NCBI GenBank assembly: GCA_024276495.1
Contig: JAJRXC010000077.1
Location: forward strand, 1 to 64,000
Direction: 5' to 3'
DNA from: Actinomycetes bacterium
GTDB lineage: Bacteria > Actinomycetota > Acidimicrobiia > Acidimicrobiales > Aldehydirespiratoraceae
Length of the DNA stretch: 64,000 nucleotides
The position numbers and the translations under genes are program-made. The notes below the pieces were generated by a model, which was given only the letters and a program-made list of their open reading frames with translations, ran no database searches and was not told the DNA's origin. Numbering within the stretch: the first letter of the stretch is position 1; each line of letters opens with the position of its first letter. Below are positions 27,323 through 35,987 of this stretch, piece after piece.

Positions 27323-27815
27323 GCAGGCCGGCGATCGCCTCGTCGGCGATCGCCACCATCTCCTCGTCGGTGCGATCCTGGATCGGGTGTTCGGTCAACA
27401 CGTGGGCGACGTCGAGACCGAGCGACTTCGACTGGTCGGCGGCGGCGCCGGCGAATTCGATGGTGGCCACGAAGACCCCCGGGATGCCCCTTCGTTCGAG
27501 ATCGTTGATGTCGTGCACACTGCACGTCGTGCAACTGCCTCAATCGGCGAGAGCTTCGATCACCGCGTCGCAGCTGGTGGCGATCTCGTGGCGGAGATCG
27601 ACCGGCGCCGGTTTCGTGAACGTGGGTTTCGAGAACCGTCTCACCGTGGCCCCGAGGCCGGTCAGCTTCTCCTCGACCCGGTCGAGAAAGACGTTTCCCC
27701 GGGGTTTGCTGATGTCGAGCAGGGCGACGGTGAGGCCGTTGAGCGACTCGGGCCGGGTGACCCGTTCGCGGGTCTCGGGCCGGAGCTCGCCGGTGGGGTC
27801 GAGAACTGTGGTCAT
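27297..27815 (-). CDS. UGSC-family selenoprotein (in-frame TGA at 27540-27542 read as Sec)
   Basis: 172 codons if the in-frame TGA is read as selenocysteine at residue 92, giving ALAD-U-GSCTTCS. Ordinary gene calling would stop at 91 residues or call a separate 73-residue piece from a GTG at 27518; neither is a complete protein. The two halves are in one frame with no gap and join exactly at the family motif UGSC. The first half has LLDISKPRGN and the second PGVFVATIEFA. A perfect hairpin (27512-27526) follows the TGA as a bacterial SECIS would. The ATG overlaps the stop of the thioredoxin-domain gene (ATGA). The family is known but uncharacterised; a redox role is inferred from Sec/Cys (U92, C95, C98). 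Confidence 0.85.
27512..27526 (-). promoter_or_regulatory. Candidate bacterial SECIS hairpin
   Basis: On the mRNA, CGUGCA-GUG-UGCACG forms a perfect 6-bp stem with a 3-base loop. The stem starts 13 bases after the UGA, and the loop opens with G 20 bases after the first codon base following UGA. Known bacterial SECIS elements need a hairpin with a G at the start of the loop 16-37 bases downstream. The small loop is at the low end of what is reported. Confidence 0.6.
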
Positions 27816-29260
27816 CTGACGATCTCCTTCGTGACGGTGACACTACCCATCTCGCCGGTCACCCACCCGGCGATGGCGGCCGAGAAGAGGCCGGCCTGGC
27901 TGCCGCCGTGCACGACATGGATGCCGTCCGGCGGGAACTTCGGAATCTGCATGCCCGCGACGAGGTCGGGCATGCCCTCGTCGATCCCGTCGACCCCGGC
28001 GATGACCGAATCTCCGTCGATGAGCAGATGGGAGCGCAGCTCGTCGAGAAACCGGGCCCGGTCCCATCCGGCGTCCCGGAAGCGGTTCATGTGCTCGGGG
28101 GAGAGCACGATGACGGTGTCGAACTGCATCAACATCCGGGGGCTCGTGTTGGCCCGGAGCATCTCCGCGAAGTGCTTCGTGAGCGACTCGGCCCGCCGCG
28201 ACTTCTGGTCGAACAACAGGCGGGGACCCTCGCCGGGAAAGAGGGTGACCGTCGAGACGTCCGGGTCGAATCCCCGGGACTGCGCGAACGACTCCCACGG
28301 CGAGCCCTCCTCGTCCTCCGCGAAGCACAAGCCGATCTTCGACGGGCTTCCCTGCGTCGCCCGGTCGACGCCGCCGGGTTTGCCGCCGCCGACGTTTCGG
28401 ATGACCAGTTGCAGCGCCCGGCCGATCGTGTTGTTGGCGCGATTCCCCTGGCCGAGGAGGTTGAAGCCGCTGTTCATGCCGATCTCGTGCCGGATGGGAC
28501 CGTTGACGATGAGGATCGGACCGACCGGCATCGTGGTGGCCAACAGGCCGTGCATGTTGAACTCGTCGGTGCAGGCGCCCTCCACCGCGGCGAGCACGAC
28601 GGGAAGGTAGTCGGGCCGACAGCCGGCCATCACCGCGTTGACCGCGACCTTCTCGACGGTGCACTCGACCAGGTCGGGGGGAACGATCGAGACGATGTCG
28701 TCGGGGGCGCGGCTGGTGCCCTCGAGCATTCGGAGCACCCGGGCCTCGGTGGGGGGCACGACCGGCAGGCCGTCGCTCCAGCCCCGGTCGTACATCGCCT
28801 CCCACTCGTCCTCGAGGGCCGCGATCTCGACACGTCGGCTCGTCAGCGTGGATCCGGAGAAGCGCACGGCGAGCTCGTCGGTGCGGGTGGGATCGACGCT
28901 GAGGGAGCCGCATCCGGGCCGCATGTCGGGGAGGTCGGATCCGAGGCCGGGGACACCGGTCAGTTCCTCCCACTGATCGCGCGACCAGCCGACGACCGTC
29001 TCGTCGGCGACACCGTCGGTCACCCGGAGCAGGGTCGGGACGGTCTCGATGTCGTGATGCCAAGAGAGGGCCAGGTCGTGATCGTGGCGGACCCAGTCGG
29101 CCCGGACGGGGAAGTCGGGGTCGTCCTGGCTGATCACGGTGAGGTTCGCCCGATCGGCGAGGTCTTCGAGGACGGGGGCCACCAGGACACAGGTGGGGCA
29201 GTCCCGCTTCACGATCGCGACGAGACCATCGGGCAGCGGTGGCGGAGACGATTCGGTCAT
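27812..29260 (-). CDS. Thioredoxin-domain protein fused to UGSC-associated domain
   Basis: 482 residues from the ATG at 29260. Residues about 10-100 are thioredoxin-like with a CPTC active site (C21, C24). DMRPGCGSLSVDP follows. The rest (about 175-480) is an uncharacterised domain with DGLPVVPPTEARVLRML, VAVNAVMAGCRPDYLPVVLAAVE and NTIGRALQLVIRNVGGGKPG. This domain is regularly found with UGSC-family proteins. The TGA overlaps the selenoprotein start (ATGA), so the two are made together. I infer a redox relay in which the CPTC thioredoxin part reduces the Sec protein, or the reverse. Confidence 0.7.
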   Translation of the reverse strand: MTESSPPPLPDGLVAIVKRDCPTCVLVAPVLEDLADRANLTVISQDDPDFPVRADWVRHDHDLALSWHHDIETVPTLLRVTDGVADETVVGWSRDQWEELTGVPGLGSDLPDMRPGCGSLSVDPTRTDELAVRFSGSTLTSRRVEIAALEDEWEAMYDRGWSDGLPVVPPTEARVLRMLEGTSRAPDDIVSIVPPDLVECTVEKVAVNAVMAGCRPDYLPVVLAAVEGACTDEFNMHGLLATTMPVGPILIVNGPIRHEIGMNSGFNLLGQGNRANNTIGRALQLVIRNVGGGKPGGVDRATQGSPSKIGLCFAEDEEGSPWESFAQSRGFDPDVSTVTLFPGEGPRLLFDQKSRRAESLTKHFAEMLRANTSPRMLMQFDTVIVLSPEHMNRFRDAGWDRARFLDELRSHLLIDGDSVIAGVDGIDEGMPDLVAGMQIPKFPPDGIHVVHGGSQAGLFSAAIAGWVTGEMGSVTVTKEIVR

Positions 29261-29372
29261 GGTCGCCACCCTAGCCACGACGCGGTGGTGGCAGTCCAGC
29301 TGACAATAGAAGGAGATTTGTGTCACAGCCCTCTCGACGAACCCGACCACCGTTCGGTACGGTCGGCCCCCA

Positions 29373-30245
29373 ATGGGGGACGACATCGGATCGGTCGACG
29401 TGTCTTTTCACGGTGTTCGGGGGTCGACACCGTGCAGCTGCCCGACGTTGCAGCGCTACGGCGGCAACACCAGTTGTGTGTCGCTCGAGGCAGCCGGCCA
29501 CGACCCCATCGTGTTCGATCTCGGTACCGGGATGCGGCCGTGGGGAAGGTCCATGCCACCGGAAGATCCCCTCACCCTCCATGCCCTCGTCACCCATTTC
29601 CACTGGGATCACGTCCAGGGGCTTCCGTTCTTCACCCCGCTCCAATCGGCGAACACCGCGTTGCACGTCTACGGGCCCGGCGATCGCGACGCCTCGATGG
29701 AAGACACATTCGGGCAGTTCATGTGCCCGCCCTACTTCCCGATCCGGGTCAGCGACCTTCCCGCGTCGGTCCTCTTCCACGACGCCCACTCGTCGGACTT
29801 CGAGCTCGACGGCACCGAGATCATGTCGCGGCCGGTGCCCCACTGCGGAAAGACCAACGGCTATCGCGTGACCCGCAATGGCGTGTCGGTCGCCTACATC
29901 CCCGATCATCAGGAGCCGATCGACCGATCGACTCACGTCGATCCGGCCGTGCTCGAGCTGTGCGCCGACGTCGACGTCTTGATCCACGACGCGCAACTGT
30001 GGAGCGACGAGCTGGCGGCGAAATCGACCTGGGGTCACTGCACCCCCGAATACGCGGTGGAGGTCGCCGCCCAGGCGGGCGTCCACACCCTGGTGCTGTT
30101 CCACCACGACCCGTCACACACCGATGAGGACCTCGACGAGATGAGCGAACGCATCGAGGCGACCGCGATCTCGCGCGGGATCTCCAACGTGATCTGCGCG
30201 ACCGAGGGCCTGAAGCTCTCGGTCGGTTCCCGCCACGGATCCTGA
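29373..30245 (+). CDS. MBL-fold metallohydrolase
   Basis: 290 residues from the ATG at 29373. The metal motif is THFHWDHVQGLPFF (HxHxDH), with further metal ligands in IPDHQEP and DVLIHDAQL. VSFHGVRGSTPC and YGGNTSCV at the start mark the ribonuclease Z / PhnP-like subgroup of hydrolases. It probably cleaves a phosphodiester or a related ester; substrate unknown. It is divergent from the thioredoxin/UGSC unit across 112 bases that hold a short AT-rich patch (about 29301-29323), a likely promoter zone. Confidence 0.88.
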   Translation: MGDDIGSVDVSFHGVRGSTPCSCPTLQRYGGNTSCVSLEAAGHDPIVFDLGTGMRPWGRSMPPEDPLTLHALVTHFHWDHVQGLPFFTPLQSANTALHVYGPGDRDASMEDTFGQFMCPPYFPIRVSDLPASVLFHDAHSSDFELDGTEIMSRPVPHCGKTNGYRVTRNGVSVAYIPDHQEPIDRSTHVDPAVLELCADVDVLIHDAQLWSDELAAKSTWGHCTPEYAVEVAAQAGVHTLVLFHHDPSHTDEDLDEMSERIEATAISRGISNVICATEGLKLSVGSRHGS

Positions 30246-30333
30246 TCCGCCGGCGTCGCCATCCCGACCGGGAGAGGCGCTACCGTGCGCCAATCGACTC
30301 GGCGCATCGACGCCCGTGTATCCAGGAGAAGCC

Positions 30334-30822
30334 ATGCCCATCGACCCCAGCGAGTACCGCCGAGTCCTCGGCCACTTCCCGACCGGCGTCACCGTCGTGA
30401 CCGGCGCCGACGACGAGGGGGCGGTCGGCATGACCATCGGGTCTTTCGCCAGCGTCTCACTCGATCCGCCCCTGGTGATGTTCTGCCCGACCCACGACTC
30501 GACCACCTGGCAGCGGATCAAGGAAGCCGGCACCTTCTGCGTCAACGTCCTCGGCGACGATCAACTCGACCTGTGCGGCCTCTTCGCCGGAAAGGACGAA
30601 GACAAGTTCGCCGAGATCGAGTGGACGACCGAGCACACCGGTGCGCCGGTGCTTCCCGGTTCGATCGCGTGGATCGACTGCGACATCCACGCCGTTCACG
30701 ATGGCGGCGATCACGCCATCGTCGTCGGGCTCGTGAAGGCGCTCCGCACGGTCGACGAGCTCGACTCCCGAGGACCACTGTTGTTCTTCCAGGGTGGGTT
30801 CGGGCAGTTCGGGACCCTCTGA
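30334..30822 (+). CDS. Flavin reductase-like (FMN-binding split barrel)
   Basis: 162 residues from the ATG at 30334, which has AGGAGA 6 bases upstream; an in-frame GTG at 30316 lacks this. FPTGVTVVTG and GMTIGSFASVSLDPPLVMFC are the conserved flavin-contact motifs, with FCVNVLGDDQLDLC and FCxNVL typical of NAD(P)H:flavin oxidoreductases that feed two-component monooxygenases. No obvious partner oxygenase is adjacent. Confidence 0.9.
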   Translation: MPIDPSEYRRVLGHFPTGVTVVTGADDEGAVGMTIGSFASVSLDPPLVMFCPTHDSTTWQRIKEAGTFCVNVLGDDQLDLCGLFAGKDEDKFAEIEWTTEHTGAPVLPGSIAWIDCDIHAVHDGGDHAIVVGLVKALRTVDELDSRGPLLFFQGGFGQFGTL

Positions 30823-30823
30823 C

Positions 30824-31342
30824 GTGGCGGTCTACGCCCTCGGAGATCGGGTTCCCGACATCCACGACTCGGCCTACGTGCACCCCGAGGCAACGATCAT
30901 CGGCCACGCCGTCATCGGCCCCGATGCCAGCATCTGGCCCCACGCGGTCATCCGGGCCGACGACAACATCATCACGGTCGGGGAGGGGACGTCGATCCAG
31001 GACGGTGCGGTGCTGCACTGCACCCCGGAGCTCCCCACGACCGTCGGGAACTTCGTCACCGTCGGTCATCTCGCCCATCTCGAGGGTTGCCGGGTGCTCG
31101 ACCACGCCCTCATCGGCACCGGTTCGATCGTCCTTCACGACGCGGTGATCGGCGAACATGCGCTCGTCGGCGCGGCGGCGCTGGTGCCCGGAGGCGTCGT
31201 CGTCCCGCGGGCGGCGATGGCCCTCGGTGTTCCCGCCCGGATCCGCGAGGACGCCGTGTCCGAAGGCCACTCCGACCGCAACGTCGAGACCTACGTTCGG
31301 CGAAGCCGCCAGTTCGCGGCAGAACTGCGGCGACTCGACTGA
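30824..31342 (+). CDS. Gamma-carbonic anhydrase-like (left-handed beta-helix) protein
   Basis: 172 residues from a GTG at 30824, two bases after the flavin reductase stop; the frame also continues 30 bases upstream within that gene. Hexapeptide repeats run from HPEATIIGHAVIGPDASIWPHAVI to about residue 150. Zinc ligands of the family are in GAVLHCTPE and VGHLAHLEGC. Members include carbonic anhydrases and acyltransferase-like proteins of unknown substrate (YrdA/PaaY). The reaction cannot be settled by eye. Confidence 0.9.
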   Translation: MAVYALGDRVPDIHDSAYVHPEATIIGHAVIGPDASIWPHAVIRADDNIITVGEGTSIQDGAVLHCTPELPTTVGNFVTVGHLAHLEGCRVLDHALIGTGSIVLHDAVIGEHALVGAAALVPGGVVVPRAAMALGVPARIREDAVSEGHSDRNVETYVRRSRQFAAELRRLD

Positions 31343-31348
31343 GCAGAG

Positions 31349-31906
31349 ATGTCGACCCCTCCGTTTCGCGTTCTCTTCGTCTGTACCGCCAACATCTGTC
31401 GCTCGGTGATGGCCGAGCATCTCCTGCGGCGGGAGGCCGCGGCTCGCGACATCGACCTCGAGGTGACGTCCTGCGGCCTCCTCTTCGACGGCGAACCGGC
31501 ATCCGACGCCGTCATCGCCGTTCTCGACGAACGAGGCCTCGACGTGCGAGAACATCGATCCCGAAAGTTCGAGCCGTCGATGCTCGACGGCATCGGCCTC
31601 GTCTTGACGATGGAGCGGCGCCACGTCCGGGAGATCACGGCCGCGCACGACGAGGCGTCGGCGCGGGTCCACACGTTCGGCGCGTTCGTCACGTGGTTGC
31701 GCACCGACCTGCCGGGTGCGGCGGCGATCGACCCGCGCGAGCGAGTTGCCCGATTCGCCGCCGCCCGGCGGGCATCGGACCTTCTCGGCAACGGCGACGA
31801 CGAGGTGGAGGATCCCCACGGCCGTTCCAAGCGGGTTCATCGAAAGACGGCGGAGCGGATCGAAGATCTCTGCCAGGGACTCGTCGACGGTCTCTTCGCG
31901 GGCTGA
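31349..31906 (+). CDS. Low molecular weight protein-tyrosine phosphatase family
   Basis: 185 residues. The P-loop VCTANICRS has C12 and R18 (CX5R). The general acid region EDPHG is present near residue 149. It dephosphorylates phosphotyrosine or phosphoarsenate-type substrates; arsenate reductases share the fold, but CTANICRS is the phosphatase form. It starts 6 bases after the gamma-carbonic anhydrase-like gene and is likely in the same transcript. Confidence 0.9.
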   Translation: MSTPPFRVLFVCTANICRSVMAEHLLRREAAARDIDLEVTSCGLLFDGEPASDAVIAVLDERGLDVREHRSRKFEPSMLDGIGLVLTMERRHVREITAAHDEASARVHTFGAFVTWLRTDLPGAAAIDPRERVARFAAARRASDLLGNGDDEVEDPHGRSKRVHRKTAERIEDLCQGLVDGLFAG

Positions 31907-31960
31907 GTCGCACGGACCAGGTCTCCCGACCCGGGCCGGTTTGCCTACAGGTCACCGGTC

Positions 31961-33163
31961 GTGGCGCCGAAACTCACGGTGAGTCCAATGAGTCCACCAC
32001 GAGTTCCGAACCGCGCGCCTTCGCGATGGCGGCCTCCGGCCGGTTTTCCCGCGGTCGGAACCGAGGGCCGAGGGGTTGCCGAGCCCGATGGCACCGTCGT
32101 GTTGGTCAAGCTCCACGGCGGGCTCGACGGCTTGAGCGTCGTCATTCCCTACACCGACAGCGCCTATGTCGACCGACGACCGTCGATCGCGGTGGCGCGG
32201 CCCGGTGAGCGGCACGGCGCCGTCGACTTGGGTCGGGGACTCGGACTTCATCCCGCGCTCGCCCCGCTGCACGAGAGCGCGGGTCGAGCCGAACGGTTCG
32301 CGGTGATCTGTGGGGTCGGTGTTCCCGACCACGAGGACGGGGTGCGCAGCCATCTGCCGTCGCGAGAGTTCCTCCATCGCGGCGGCCGGGGCGAGACCGA
32401 GAGCTGGGTCGCTCGATTGCTCCGGTTCGAAGGGATGACCGACAGGGCCGCCTGGTCGTTCGAATCTGGGGCCCAACCGATGGTCGAGGGCGTCGCCGTC
32501 TCCCGCCCCGTCGTTGCGGTCGGGGCCGGCGCGGCATCGGCTCGTGCCGACACCTGGTCTCCCGAACGGCCGAAGCCGGGCCGCCCCGGTGTGTCACCGC
32601 AGTGGGCGGACATCGACTGGATGTCGTCGGCGGACCGACTGGCCCGCGGCTACCCGGAGGGCCGCCTCGGACGGTCGCTGGCCGCGACCGCCGACATGAT
32701 CCGGGCCAACCGCGGCCTGCGCCTGGTCGTCGCCGACGACGACGGCTACGACACCCACGTCGACCAGGGCGACGGACGTGGCGGAACCCTCACCCGCAAG
32801 CTCGACCGGTTGGCCAGGGCGATCGCGGCGTTCTGGACCGACGTCAGCGAACGCGACCCGGTCGACGGGCCCGTCACGGTGATCGTGATCACCGAGTTCG
32901 GACGGGCGATCGACGAGAACGACAGTGGAGGAACCGAGCACGGGCGGGGTGGTGTCGCCCTCGCCATCGGCGACGAGGTCGTCGGCGGTGTGCACGGCGA
33001 TCTTCCGTCGCTGGTCGCCGACGACGTGTGGCCGGTTTCGGTCGACATTCGTCGTGTTCTGGCCGACGCGGTGGCCAGTCACGGGTTTCGTCCGTGGAGA
33101 GGCGGGATATTCCCCGGCCTGCCACTACCGAACCGGTCGCTGGGATTGTTACTATCTCCGTAG
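31961..33163 (+). CDS. DUF1501 family protein, second copy, no signal peptide
   Basis: 400 residues from a GTG at 31961; ATG and other starts further in are possible, since the first 45 residues look unconserved. The DUF1501 core starts at [19 protein letters not shown] and has [16 protein letters not shown] and [20 protein letters not shown]. It matches the other DUF1501 protein (13676-15199) in motif order, but lacks the twin-arginine signal and a DUF1800 neighbour. Its TAG (33161-33163) lies inside the sufB upstream motif. Confidence 0.82.
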   Translation: MAPKLTVSPMSPPRVPNRAPSRWRPPAGFPAVGTEGRGVAEPDGTVVLVKLHGGLDGLSVVIPYTDSAYVDRRPSIAVARPGERHGAVDLGRGLGLHPALAPLHESAGRAERFAVICGVGVPDHEDGVRSHLPSREFLHRGGRGETESWVARLLRFEGMTDRAAWSFESGAQPMVEGVAVSRPVVAVGAGAASARADTWSPERPKPGRPGVSPQWADIDWMSSADRLARGYPEGRLGRSLAATADMIRANRGLRLVVADDDGYDTHVDQGDGRGGTLTRKLDRLARAIAAFWTDVSERDPVDGPVTVIVITEFGRAIDENDSGGTEHGRGGVALAIGDEVVGGVHGDLPSLVADDVWPVSVDIRRVLADAVASHGFRPWRGGIFPGLPLPNRSLGLLLSP

Positions 33164-33169
33164 GAGAAA
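33151..33169 (+). promoter_or_regulatory. Suf-associated upstream motif (sufB copy)
   Basis: ACTATCTCCGTAGGAGAAA overlaps the end of the DUF1501 gene and a TACTAT -10-like hexamer (33150-33155). It matches the motif upstream of sufD (58218-58236) at 15 of 19 positions and contains the imperfect dyad CTAT-n4-GTAG. It is followed by a second TAGGAGAAA (33170-33178) that supplies the sufB ribosome site, so part of the match could reflect that. A shared Fe-S-sensing regulator is possible; none is in the window. Confidence 0.4.
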
Positions 33170-33180
33170 TAGGAGAAACC

Positions 33181-34584
33181 ATGGCGTCCACGGACATCGG
33201 TGTCGATCTCGGCAAGTACCAACTCGGCTGGAGTGACGAGGAGGACTATGTCTTCAAGCCCAAGAAGGGGCTCGACGAGGAGATCCTGCGCGAGATGTCG
33301 TGGCTCAAGGGCGAGCCGCAGTGGATGCTCGACTTTCGGCTCAAGTCCTACCAACGCTTCCGGCGACGTCCGATGCCCGAGTGGGGCGGCGACCTGTCCG
33401 GCATGGACTTCGACGACATCTACTACTACATCAAGCCGAAGGGCGGACTGAACGACGACTGGGACGAGGTCCCCGAATCGATCAAGAACACCTACGAGAA
33501 GCTGGGCATCCCCGAAGCCGAGCGGAAGTACCTCGCCGGGGTGACCGCCCAATACGAGTCCGAGGTCGTCTACCACAAGAACCGTGAGGATCTCGAGGCC
33601 CAGGGTGTGCTGTTCAGCGACATGGACACGGCGCTGCGCGAATATCCCGAGCTCCTGCGGGAGTACTTCGGCAAGATCATCCCTCCCAACGACAACAAGT
33701 TCTCCGCGCTCAACAGCTCGGCGTGGTCGGGCGGATCGTTCATCTACGTGCCGCCCGGCGTGCAGGTGGAGATGCCGCTGCAGGCCTACTTCCGGATCAA
33801 CGCGGAGAACATGGGCCAGTTCGAACGAACCCTCATCATCGCCGACGAGGGTTCGCAGGTGCACTACATCGAAGGCTGCTCGGCCCCGACCTACACCTCC
33901 GATTCGCTGCACTCGGCCGTTGTCGAGATCGTCGTCAAACCCTCGGCCCGGGTGACCTACACCACCATCCAGAACTGGTCCGACAACGTCTTCAACCTCG
34001 TCACCAAGCGGGCCTATGTCGAAGCCGAGGGCCACATGGAGTGGATCGACGGCAACATCGGCAGCCGCCTCACCATGAAGTACCCGGCGGTCGTGCTGGC
34101 CGGCCCGAAGGCATCGGGCGAGGTGCTGTCGGTCGCCTACGCCGGACCCGGACAACACCAAGACACCGGGGCCAAGATGATCCACGCCGCACCGGAGACC
34201 ACCTCCAAGATCGTCTCCAAGTCGATCTCCAAGGACGGCGGCCGCACCAGCTACCGGGGCCTGATCCGCATCGAAGACGATGCCTACGGCTGCAAGAGCC
34301 ATGTCCAGTGCGATGCTCTCATCCTCGACGAGGAGTCGGTGTCCGACACCTACCCCTACATGGAGGTCGGGTCGGGCGACGCGATCGTCGGCCACGAGGC
34401 GACGGTCTCGCGGGTCGCCGACGAGCAACTCTTCTACCTCCAGAGTCGTGGCCTCACCGAGGAGCAGGCGATGGGCATGATCGTCAACGGGTTCATCGAG
34501 CCGATCACTCGCACGCTCCCGATGGAGTACGCGGTCGAGTGGAGTCGGCTGATCGAGCTGCAGATGGAGGGCTCGGTCGGCTGA
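33181..34584 (+). CDS. sufB: Fe-S cluster assembly scaffold SufB
   Basis: 467 residues from the ATG at 33181, with AGGAG five bases before it. The sequence is typical actinobacterial Suf[89 protein letters not shown] and [21 protein letters not shown]. SufB forms the SufBCD scaffold that builds Fe-S clusters. Here it is alone: sufD and sufC lie 25 kb away at 58-60 kb. Confidence 0.96.
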   Translation: MASTDIGVDLGKYQLGWSDEEDYVFKPKKGLDEEILREMSWLKGEPQWMLDFRLKSYQRFRRRPMPEWGGDLSGMDFDDIYYYIKPKGGLNDDWDEVPESIKNTYEKLGIPEAERKYLAGVTAQYESEVVYHKNREDLEAQGVLFSDMDTALREYPELLREYFGKIIPPNDNKFSALNSSAWSGGSFIYVPPGVQVEMPLQAYFRINAENMGQFERTLIIADEGSQVHYIEGCSAPTYTSDSLHSAVVEIVVKPSARVTYTTIQNWSDNVFNLVTKRAYVEAEGHMEWIDGNIGSRLTMKYPAVVLAGPKASGEVLSVAYAGPGQHQDTGAKMIHAAPETTSKIVSKSISKDGGRTSYRGLIRIEDDAYGCKSHVQCDALILDEESVSDTYPYMEVGSGDAIVGHEATVSRVADEQLFYLQSRGLTEEQAMGMIVNGFIEPITRTLPMEYAVEWSRLIELQMEGSVG

Positions 34585-34594
34585 CCGGCACCGG

Positions 34595-35161
34595 ATGACA
34601 TCTCGTCGGGAACCACCGCGACCGGCCGAGGCGGTGTGGAAGATCCACGGCGTTCGCCCGCTCTACGAGAGCCACTGGTGCGGGCTCGAGATCCTCGATG
34701 TCGAGATCCCGTCGGGTCGACGGTTCGACCACGAGGCGATCCGGGTTCCGCGCGACGCGGTCGGCACCGCCGTCGTCGTGGACGATGCCCTCCTCATGAT
34801 CTGGCGCCACCGGATGATCCCCGCCGTGTGGGGATGGGAGATCCCGGCCGGTGCCATCGATCCTGGCGAAGAACCCGCGCAGGCCGCTCGCCGGGAGGTC
34901 ATCGAGGAGACCGGGTGGGATCCCGGCGCCACCTCGGCGTTGTTCGCCTGGCACCCGTCGTCGGGGATGAGCGACCAACGATTCCACCTCCATCAGGCGT
35001 CGACGGCCACCCTCCTCGGCGAACCGACCGATCTCGACGAAGCGGTCGAGGTCGCCTGGATCCCGCTCGCCGATCTCGCCGCCATGGTCGCGGCCGGTGA
35101 GATCGTCGATGGTCTCACCATGGTCGCCGTGTGGCGCACGCTCGCCGACACGGCCCGCTGA
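34595..35161 (+). CDS. Nudix hydrolase (ADP-ribose pyrophosphatase-like)
   Basis: 188 residues. The Nudix box is complete: GAIDPGEEPAQAARREVIEETG (GX5EX7REUXEEXG). The region before it (PLYESHWCGLEIL...RVPRDAVGTAVVVDD) and the C-terminal part match ADP-ribose/NDP-sugar pyrophosphatases. Its ATG is 10 bases after the sufB stop, so it may be co-transcribed. Its end is 7 bases from the convergent SDR gene. Confidence 0.9.
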   Translation: MTSRREPPRPAEAVWKIHGVRPLYESHWCGLEILDVEIPSGRRFDHEAIRVPRDAVGTAVVVDDALLMIWRHRMIPAVWGWEIPAGAIDPGEEPAQAARREVIEETGWDPGATSALFAWHPSSGMSDQRFHLHQASTATLLGEPTDLDEAVEVAWIPLADLAAMVAAGEIVDGLTMVAVWRTLADTAR

Positions 35162-35168
35162 GCGCGGA

Positions 35169-35963
35169 TCAGCGCCGCCCGCCGTCGACGAGGAACTGCT
35201 GAGCGGTACAGGCGGCCCCGTCGTCGGCGGCGAGGAACAGCACCATCTGGGCGAACTCGTCGGGGTAGATCCGCCGCTTGAGGGCCTGATCGTTCAGGGT
35301 GCCCTTCTCGCCCTCGGGCGTCCACCATCTCGTGAGCTGTCGCTCGGTCGCGACCCAACCGGGGAGGACGGTGTTGACCCGGACGTTGTGGGGGCCGAAC
35401 GTGCGGGCGAGGGTGCGGGTGATGCCCTCGACGCCCGACTTCGCGATCGCGTAGCCGGGAAAGAAGTCCTCCTGCATCATGTAGCTGCTCGAGCCGATGT
35501 TGATGATCGAGCCGTTGCCGTCCTCGATCATCGCGGGCGCCGCGGCCTGGATGGCGAAGAAGTAGTGGCGGAGGTTCGTGTTGATCCGGTCGTCCCAGTA
35601 CTCGGGCGTCACCTCGTCCCATCGATGCCGTTCGTCGTTCGCCGCGTTGTTGACCAACACGGTGATGCCGTCGAAGTCGGCCTGGACCACCTCGATCGCC
35701 GCTCGGAGGGCGCCGATGTCGACGAGATCGACGGGATGGAACCGTGGCTCGTGGCGTGGCCCACGGGCCGCACAACGAGCCAGCGTCTCCTGCGCCTTCT
35801 CCTCGTTGATGTCGAGAAAGGCGACGCGACTGCCCTGACGGACGAACTGCTCGACGATCGCGCGACCGATTCCGTCGGCCCCGCCGGTCACGAGAACCGT
35901 GCGGTCGACGAGAGACGGGTAGGACGCGTAGTCGACGGTCGGAGCCGTTTCGGTCTCGGTCAT
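35169..35963 (-). CDS. SDR-family oxidoreductase (sugar dehydrogenase-like)
   Basis: 264 residues from the ATG at 35963 with GAGGAG upstream. Cofactor motif TGGADGIG, NNAAN, catalytic S (INIGSSSY) and YAIAK. FLDINEEK with an Asp after beta2 points to NAD. Last gene of the minus-strand operon led by the LacI regulator. In that setting oxidation of a sugar to its lactone (L-fucose or D-arabinose dehydrogenase-like) is a good fit, inferred from the lactonase-like amidohydrolase next to it. Confidence 0.88.
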   Translation of the reverse strand: MTETETAPTVDYASYPSLVDRTVLVTGGADGIGRAIVEQFVRQGSRVAFLDINEEKAQETLARCAARGPRHEPRFHPVDLVDIGALRAAIEVVQADFDGITVLVNNAANDERHRWDEVTPEYWDDRINTNLRHYFFAIQAAAPAMIEDGNGSIINIGSSSYMMQEDFFPGYAIAKSGVEGITRTLARTFGPHNVRVNTVLPGWVATERQLTRWWTPEGEKGTLNDQALKRRIYPDEFAQMVLFLAADDGAACTAQQFLVDGGRR

Positions 35964-35987
35964 TGGAATCTCCTCGGGTTGGTGCGA

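Noticed and set aside
27297-27518. Separate 73-residue protein starting at a GTG downstream of the TGA
   Set aside because: It has no start context of its own, and the codons between TGA and GTG complete the UGSC motif, so it is the second half of the selenoprotein.
29301-29323. AT-rich patch as a defined promoter for the thioredoxin/UGSC unit
   Set aside because: It stands out in composition, but -10/-35 spacing is poor on both strands; noted only as a likely promoter zone.
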